Shown piece after piece: positions 60,701-64,000 of a stretch of DNA of 64,000 bases. The notes beneath the pieces were generated by a model. It had not been told where the DNA came from. It was given only the letters and a program-made list of their open reading frames with translations, and did not search any database. The DNA is from Phocaeicola sartorii JCM 17136 = DSM 21941. Its GTDB lineage: Bacteria; Bacteroidota; Bacteroidia; Bacteroidales; Bacteroidaceae. Positions within the stretch are counted from its first letter, which is position 1. The number at the start of each line of letters is the position of its first letter. The stretch is taken from positions 1 to 64,000 of the forward strand of contig NZ_BAKM01000028.1 of the NCBI RefSeq assembly GCF_000614185.1, read 5' to 3'. The position numbers were made by a program, and so were the translations under genes.

Positions 60701-60955
60701 CTTCGTCTGGCCAAGAAGTTCAAGACTTTCAAGAACCAGAATCTGGAAGTGTCTGTCGATATCTTCAATGTGGCCAATATGCTGAACAAGGATTGGGGGT
60801 CCGGTCATAACCTGGGGACACAGAGGATTTATAGTATCAAAGGATTTGATAAAGACGCCAAACAATATACTTATAATGTAAATGCCAATACAGGCGTATC
60901 CAGTCTGAACGGTACTCCTTTCCAGGTTCAGATAGGTTTGAGATATGGATTCTAA
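57752..60955 (+). CDS. Oar-like TonB-dependent receptor
   Basis: About 1,067 residues from MKTLMKAKRLLLLL (57752); the frame is open to 57584, but the signal peptide defines this start. A carboxypeptidase-like domain (IVKGIVTDETGEGVIGATVMV) is followed by a plug (ATSVTANDLNKLPVNGRNFTSLIDLSPL, NYTIDGMSAKGPTSGG, VTNEYDVTNGRAGGGTISTVTKSG) and a large barrel ending QIGLRYGF. The RNFTSLI/GGTISTVTKSGTN pattern is typical of OmpA-related Oar-like receptors, which work without SusD. A glycerophosphodiesterase gene follows 27 bp on, suggesting import of glycerophosphodiester or phospholipid-derived compounds (inference). Confidence 0.88.
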   Translation: MKTLMKAKRLLLLLCLSLFVAGYVSAQDYRAIVKGIVTDETGEGVIGATVMVKNESTGFSAGSITNETGEYIVKQLPLGSPYSVTVSYIGYGDQKKTGYTLNQGDVLRLDFRLKEESVVMEAVQVVANSLKNSIATTGAATSVTANDLNKLPVNGRNFTSLIDLSPLSTGSSLSGQLASSTNYTIDGMSAKGPTSGGSTTSRNGVPYAISMEAIREFKVVTNEYDVTNGRAGGGTISTVTKSGTNQLHGSAFTFLRSDWLSSGYDIRGNKRTNDFSTYQYGASLGGALVKDRAHFFISWDHQADSRPLYIADIHNAADEKRYNLTMETRDRFLEIARDKYGVSDHPQFGSFDKKQNTDAVFARLDWQINATNLLSFTDNFVSDNNKMGLGDNSAVNLYEVYGDVKSLNNSATATLRSVLGPRSTNELKLQHLYTSEKAMPGGELPSANIPRAIVERVASDIEGKTATTTIQLGGQRYSPENFYNHVLQLVDNYYYNTNKVNYTYGFDLMYTHLNSRYGSEANGRFYFTGLDNFEALQPYRYVREVYLDNNEDNQRVRQNILNAGVYAQLQTKLFPGFELMAGLRLDNATYFNKGNFSQLVYDELGLRTDNGLATFQVQPRVQITWDFNDKHTDILRVGGGIFASDINNYAMINNMVFDGTKVMSVDMTNTDENPNIVPVPDFESYRKDPSTAPGIDLLKDPKYASYAVPTINMNGKDAKVPVVYKANISYTHFFSDRLKMSIGGYMTLGRNNYMYIDRNMVDDPYFRLTAEGNRGVYVPVANISEKGVSTWMDGRKSGKVGRVLELVSEGKVNQFAFTVDGTWRYYKDGELSFSYTWNDTKDNTSYNGNVANSATLSQMVVDDPRDLSKMTYSNNQFRHKLVVYGSAPTFWGITVGARFSGIGGTRYSMIVNGNVNGDFVNSNDLAYVYDPNNSATPDYIREGMNAILNNPDAEKSVKDYIRKSFGKVAERNGGVNGFYGTLDLRLAKKFKTFKNQNLEVSVDIFNVANMLNKDWGSGHNLGTQRIYSIKGFDKDAKQYTYNVNANTGVSSLNGTPFQVQIGLRYGF

Positions 60956-60982
60956 TAGATAATGATTCAATAAGAAATAAAA

Positions 60983-61747
60983 ATGAGACTAAGTAAATTA
61001 ATGATGGCTTGCGCCATGTGTGTGGTTGCTTTGGCCGGGAGTGCCCAGACCAAAGTGATTGCCCACCGCGGATACTGGAAATGTGAAGGTTCTGCTCAAA
61101 ACTCTATCGCCTCTCTGACTAAAGCGGCGGAGGCAAAGGTGTATGGTTCGGAATTTGATGTACAAATGACGAAGGACAGGGAAATTGTAGTCAATCATGA
61201 CGACAGTATTCAGGGAATTTGTATTTTTGACACTCCTTTTGCCGGGTTGAAGGCATTGAAACTGAGTAATGGCGAGACGCTGCCCACCTTGGATGATTAT
61301 CTGGAAACGGGCAAAAAGCTGGCCGATATCCAACTGATATTGGAAATAAAGCCCCACAGAACGAAGGAAGCGGAAAATGAAGCGGTGAAAATCATTGTAG
61401 ATAAAGTAAAGAAGAGGCAGATGGAGAAGCAGGTGGAATACATTTCATTCAGCATGAACATTTGTGAACAGTTGGTGAGACTGACTCCGGATTCGGAAAT
61501 AGCTTATCTGAAAAGTGATGTGGTTCCTGAAGACCTGAAGGCGAAGGGGATTAATGGCATTGATTATTATGTCAAGGTGTTGGCTGAAAAACCGGAATGG
61601 ATTGCCGAAGCACAGCGGGCGGGCATGAAGGTGAATGTGTGGACTGTCAATGATATGGAGATGGTCCGGGAAATGATTGACCGGAAAGTGGATTATATTA
61701 CCACCGATTATCCATTGGAAACCGGGAAACTGATTCAGGGGAACTGA
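60983..61747 (+). CDS. Glycerophosphodiester phosphodiesterase, secreted
   Basis: A 254-residue GDPD-family enzyme with a signal peptide (MMACAMCVVALAGSAQ). The catalytic residues are in AHRGYW, YGSEFDVQMTKDREIVVNHDDSI (E-x-D...H) and LILEIKPHR; VNVWTVNDMEMVREMI and DYITTDYPLE close the barrel. It releases glycerol-3-phosphate from glycerophosphodiesters in the periplasm. It is cotranscribed with the TonB receptor. Confidence 0.92.
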   Translation: MRLSKLMMACAMCVVALAGSAQTKVIAHRGYWKCEGSAQNSIASLTKAAEAKVYGSEFDVQMTKDREIVVNHDDSIQGICIFDTPFAGLKALKLSNGETLPTLDDYLETGKKLADIQLILEIKPHRTKEAENEAVKIIVDKVKKRQMEKQVEYISFSMNICEQLVRLTPDSEIAYLKSDVVPEDLKAKGINGIDYYVKVLAEKPEWIAEAQRAGMKVNVWTVNDMEMVREMIDRKVDYITTDYPLETGKLIQGN

Positions 61748-61805
61748 CAGGGGATTCTTAATGGAAATGTAATTCCTTTCAAATAAAGATGTAATGGATA
61801 TACGA

Positions 61806-61813
61806 TACTTTTG
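61806..61813 (+). promoter_or_regulatory. -7 box of the hypothetical gene at 61837
   Basis: TACTTTTG matches TAnnTTTG, 23 bp before the start codon. Confidence 0.5.
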
Positions 61814-61836
61814 CACTGTAATAAAAAAAGGATAGT

Positions 61837-62493
61837 ATGAAAGCTGGTTTATTAAAGAAAATCTCATGGATTTGGGGATTGGCATTATGTGTGACAGGTC
61901 CTGTGTCTGCATCGTCTGTTGATGATGAGGGTGCGGACAAGGCAAACAACAGTCTGGTGAAGGTGCTTGTCATAGGGCTTCACGACAATGTGGAATCCAA
62001 TTATTTCCCCGGCAGTATGATTACTGAGGAGACAGGGATACCGACTGATAGTATAGATTATACATATAATCAGGTTATTGCGAGGAATATTATCGCATCT
62101 AATAAGAATAAGAAATATCAGTTCGTGACTGCAGAAAAGGCGGCGGCCATCAGCAGTTTGCTGGATAAGATCAGACTGGAAGGTGAAGAAGAGGAGAAAT
62201 ATGCAGACCTTAGCCAGGTGGATGACAGCCGGTATGAACAACTGATAAAGGATACGGATTCGGATTATGTGTTATTCTTGAACCAGCATTACCTGAAATG
62301 GCAGGAAAAGCCTTTGCGTACTTTGTTTCATATCACCAGTTATTCTTTGTTTGATAAGAATCAGCAAGAAGTTACCCGAGGTAATCATTACTTTACCAGC
62401 ATGAATTTGGAAAGTAAAGATAAACTGAGTAAGGATAGCCGGAAAAGTTCTTCAAAAATCGTTTCCACCATAGTGAAGAACTTGTCGAAGTGA
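61837..62493 (+). CDS. Exported hypothetical protein
   Basis: A 218-residue protein with a signal peptide (ISWIWGLALCVTGPVSAS). The mature part starts with an acidic linker (DDEGADKANN). It then has KVLVIGLHDNVESNYFPGSMITEETG, an acidic helical middle (IRLEGEEEEKYADLSQVD), DSDYVLFLNQHYLKW and HITSYSLFDKNQQEVTRGNHYF. The alternating VLVIGL / YQFVTAEKA / YVLFLNQHYL strands resemble a small alpha/beta domain. I do not recognise the family. It has its own promoter and is convergent with the DUF2851 gene. Confidence 0.7.
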   Translation: MKAGLLKKISWIWGLALCVTGPVSASSVDDEGADKANNSLVKVLVIGLHDNVESNYFPGSMITEETGIPTDSIDYTYNQVIARNIIASNKNKKYQFVTAEKAAAISSLLDKIRLEGEEEEKYADLSQVDDSRYEQLIKDTDSDYVLFLNQHYLKWQEKPLRTLFHITSYSLFDKNQQEVTRGNHYFTSMNLESKDKLSKDSRKSSSKIVSTIVKNLSK

Positions 62494-62530
62494 TGCCGTT
62501 ATTCAGGTAGACAATCTTAATGATAGAAAA

Positions 62531-62561
62531 GGGAGGATGAAGCTCGGGACTTCATCCTCCC
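62531..62561. terminator. Bidirectional terminator between convergent genes
   Basis: GGGAGGATGAAG (62531-62542) and CTTCATCCTCCC (62550-62561) form a perfect 12-bp stem with a 7-base loop; both strands continue into T-rich sequence. Confidence 0.9.
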
Positions 62562-62565
62562 TTTT

Positions 62566-63831
62566 CTATTTTCTTTTCAGATATGCATACCCTATCCGGC
62601 AATACAGGCATTTTTTCTTGTCGCAATATTCTTTCTTTAACTGTATTAAGGCCTGGCTGTCGGCGGCATTGGAGGCCTTCATGCCGCATTGTTCCCACAT
62701 GCGGGTGATGTAATTGTTCTCCGCTTTCAGCTCTTCTAGGAAACTGCCGGCACGTGCGCAAAGCGTTTCATTTCCTTTATGCAGTCCGTAAGCATAGAGA
62801 AAAGTCACTACCGTGTTGATAATGAGCAAATCCAGTGAGGAGTTGCTTAGAGTCTTCGGACGGGAAGGGGAGGAACCGCCAAATGTGTAATGAGTGAGCC
62901 AGTACTCCGAAGTCCCTCCCTTCAGAACCTCTCTGACTCCTTGCAGTGTCTCCGTTTCCATGATGCGCGAGAGAAGCCCGTAGGCGCGATGATAAAGACA
63001 AGCCAACTGTGCAATCCGTATATGCGGAAAATTGGCGGGACGCAACCGGAGAAAGCGCCATTGGGAGACGTCCATCGGAACAAGCTCGAATTTATGTTGC
63101 AGATAAGCATACTCTTTTTTCAGCCGGAGATAATATCCGTCTCCGTCAGGGTCTTCCAGAATGCCGGCTTGCCCGAAGAAGATGGCTTCTATCTGGAACA
63201 GGTTGTCGCGATGCTTGTCTACCGCCCGCAAGGGAAGCTGGCGAGCCCAGGCTTCGAAAGCGTCTCCGTTCAGTCCGAAGCCGAAATTACGTGCCAGTGT
63301 GATAAAAAAGGCATCTTCCCAATTGCCTTGGCAGCGTTTTAACCGTTCATTCAGCAAGATTGCTTTCTGTTCGAACCTTTCTATCTGCAAGGCAGACATC
63401 CACGAATGGACGCTGAAAGAGGAGAGGGAGGGAATGATGCGGTAACAAGGAGGGTAACTGTCTGTTTCCAGCAGCTCTTTGTAGTTGGCGCGGACAGACT
63501 CCGGACAGGCAAGTCGCATTTGGGGAATCTTTTCCCCGTTACTTCCGTTGATTTCGGTATCTATATCGGAGGCTATATGTAGAATGACGGAGTTGTAACC
63601 GGCATCTGTATGATGTCCGTGCTTGAACCAATCCGAGGATTTCTCGTGTATCTCGATATTTCCCACCCAAAGTACACCGTCCAGCTTGAGCTTGGCGTTA
63701 AAAAAATCGGGACCGGCGTCGGTGTTCGCCAGTCCCGTATCTATAACTTCCACTTGTTGGCCGGTTGTCGTTTTCAGTTCTTTAAGAGGAAATATTTTAT
63801 GTTTCCACACATAGTGTAATAGTTGTTCCAT
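62566..63831 (-). CDS. DUF2851 family protein
   Basis: A 421-residue protein. The N-terminal MEQLLHYVWKHKIFP, NTDAGPDFFNAKLKLDG and WVGNIEIHEKSSDWFKHGH are characteristic of DUF2851. The GNIEIH...SDW region looks like a PD-(D/E)XK-type nuclease core, but activity is unproven. The C terminus has a Cys cluster (YCDKKKCLYCRIGYAYL) that may bind metal. It is divergent from dapB. Confidence 0.85.
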   Translation of the reverse strand: MEQLLHYVWKHKIFPLKELKTTTGQQVEVIDTGLANTDAGPDFFNAKLKLDGVLWVGNIEIHEKSSDWFKHGHHTDAGYNSVILHIASDIDTEINGSNGEKIPQMRLACPESVRANYKELLETDSYPPCYRIIPSLSSFSVHSWMSALQIERFEQKAILLNERLKRCQGNWEDAFFITLARNFGFGLNGDAFEAWARQLPLRAVDKHRDNLFQIEAIFFGQAGILEDPDGDGYYLRLKKEYAYLQHKFELVPMDVSQWRFLRLRPANFPHIRIAQLACLYHRAYGLLSRIMETETLQGVREVLKGGTSEYWLTHYTFGGSSPSRPKTLSNSSLDLLIINTVVTFLYAYGLHKGNETLCARAGSFLEELKAENNYITRMWEQCGMKASNAADSQALIQLKKEYCDKKKCLYCRIGYAYLKRK

Positions 63832-63883
63832 GTTAATGAGGTGTAAATGTTTGGCAAATGTAATGGTTTACAACGAAAAACGC

Positions 63884-63891
63884 TATCTTTG
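63884..63891 (+). promoter_or_regulatory. -7 box of dapB
   Basis: TATCTTTG matches TAnnTTTG, 23 bp before the dapB start. No clear -33 box. Confidence 0.55.
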
Positions 63892-63914
63892 TGGCTAAAA
63901 TAACATTCGTAATT

Positions 63915-64000
63915 ATGAAAATAGCATTAATAGGATACGGAAAGATGGGCAAGGAGATTGAAAAGGTTGCAGTTGCCCGCGGACATGAGATTGTAAGTAT
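63915..64000 (+). CDS. dapB: 4-hydroxy-tetrahydrodipicolinate reductase (partial, runs off the window)
   Basis: Only the first 28 codons are present: MKIALIGYGKMGKEIEKVA, the NAD(P)-binding loop GYGKMG of DapB, followed by RGHEIVS. DapB catalyses the second committed step of lysine and diaminopimelate synthesis. The identification rests on this short N terminus and the promoter in front. Confidence 0.75.
   Translation, partial: MKIALIGYGKMGKEIEKVAVARGHEIVS

Noticed and set aside
1-64000. tRNA, rRNA or insertion sequences
   Set aside because: No clover-leaf, conserved rRNA segment, or transposase with flanking inverted repeats was seen by reading; a dedicated search could still find a small one.

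Overview
The window looks like chromosome from a gut Bacteroidales bacterium of the Bacteroides/Phocaeicola group; P. vulgatus or P. dorei is my best guess, which I cannot confirm without a search. The signs are repeated TAnnTTTG (-7) promoter boxes, weak or absent Shine-Dalgarno sequences, SusC/SusD-type TonB systems, many lipoproteins with a Cys lipobox, and family-specific proteins (DUF3836, DUF3784, DUF4221, NVEAL peptides, S-layer-like lipoprotein). I saw no rRNA, tRNA, IS element or CRISPR array.

Layout. 1-2.0 kb: AAA-ATPase/nuclease-like protein. 2.0-18 kb: mostly minus-strand housekeeping genes (CatA-like acetyltransferase, PanE-like reductase, YchF, PolA, DeoC, MazG-like, Dtd, UvrC, Apt, MnmG, YbeY, SpmAB-like), with a polyprenyl synthase on plus. 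A perfect 16-bp parS site lies between apt and mnmG. 18-20.6 kb: a DUF3784 protein and two different L,D-transpeptidases. 20.7-26.4 kb: an apparent phase-variable surface locus made of a tyrosine recombinase, a pair of near-palindromic inverted sites around a candidate promoter, an AraC-type regulator, a BT1927-like S-layer lipoprotein and a small lipoprotein. 26.7-36.7 kb: TonB receptor with acid phosphatase, Ca2+/Na+ exchanger, GNAT-like protein, ParE, CoaD and an S41 protease. 36.7-40.1 kb: a little-known cassette with a membrane-anchored winged-helix regulator facing two small NVEAL-motif peptides and a DUF4221-type lipoprotein, with 11-bp-phased repeats in the divergent promoter. 40.3-44.6 kb: PAP2 phosphatase and the fumarate reductase operon. 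44.8-44.9 kb: candidate small RNA. 45-52.4 kb: GH29 alpha-L-fucosidase convergent with a SusC/SusD/DUF1735 operon. 52.7-64 kb: DprA, thioesterase, Dus, SPFH protein, lactaldehyde-reductase-like dehydrogenase, an Oar-like TonB receptor with a glycerophosphodiesterase, a hypothetical protein, DUF2851 and the start of dapB.

A general caution: I find 18 places where a conserved gene is broken by exactly one missing base, always a G or C in a short G/C run, about half of them inside GGC/GCC. They hit polA, uvrC, mnmG (twice), frdA, dus (twice) and others. So many independent losses in housekeeping genes is not credible biology, so I treat them as sequencing or consensus deletions and annotate each as one gene over its full span.

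The most interesting parts are the recombinase/invertible-promoter/S-layer module and the NVEAL peptide-lipoprotein-membrane regulator cassette with its repeat operator.
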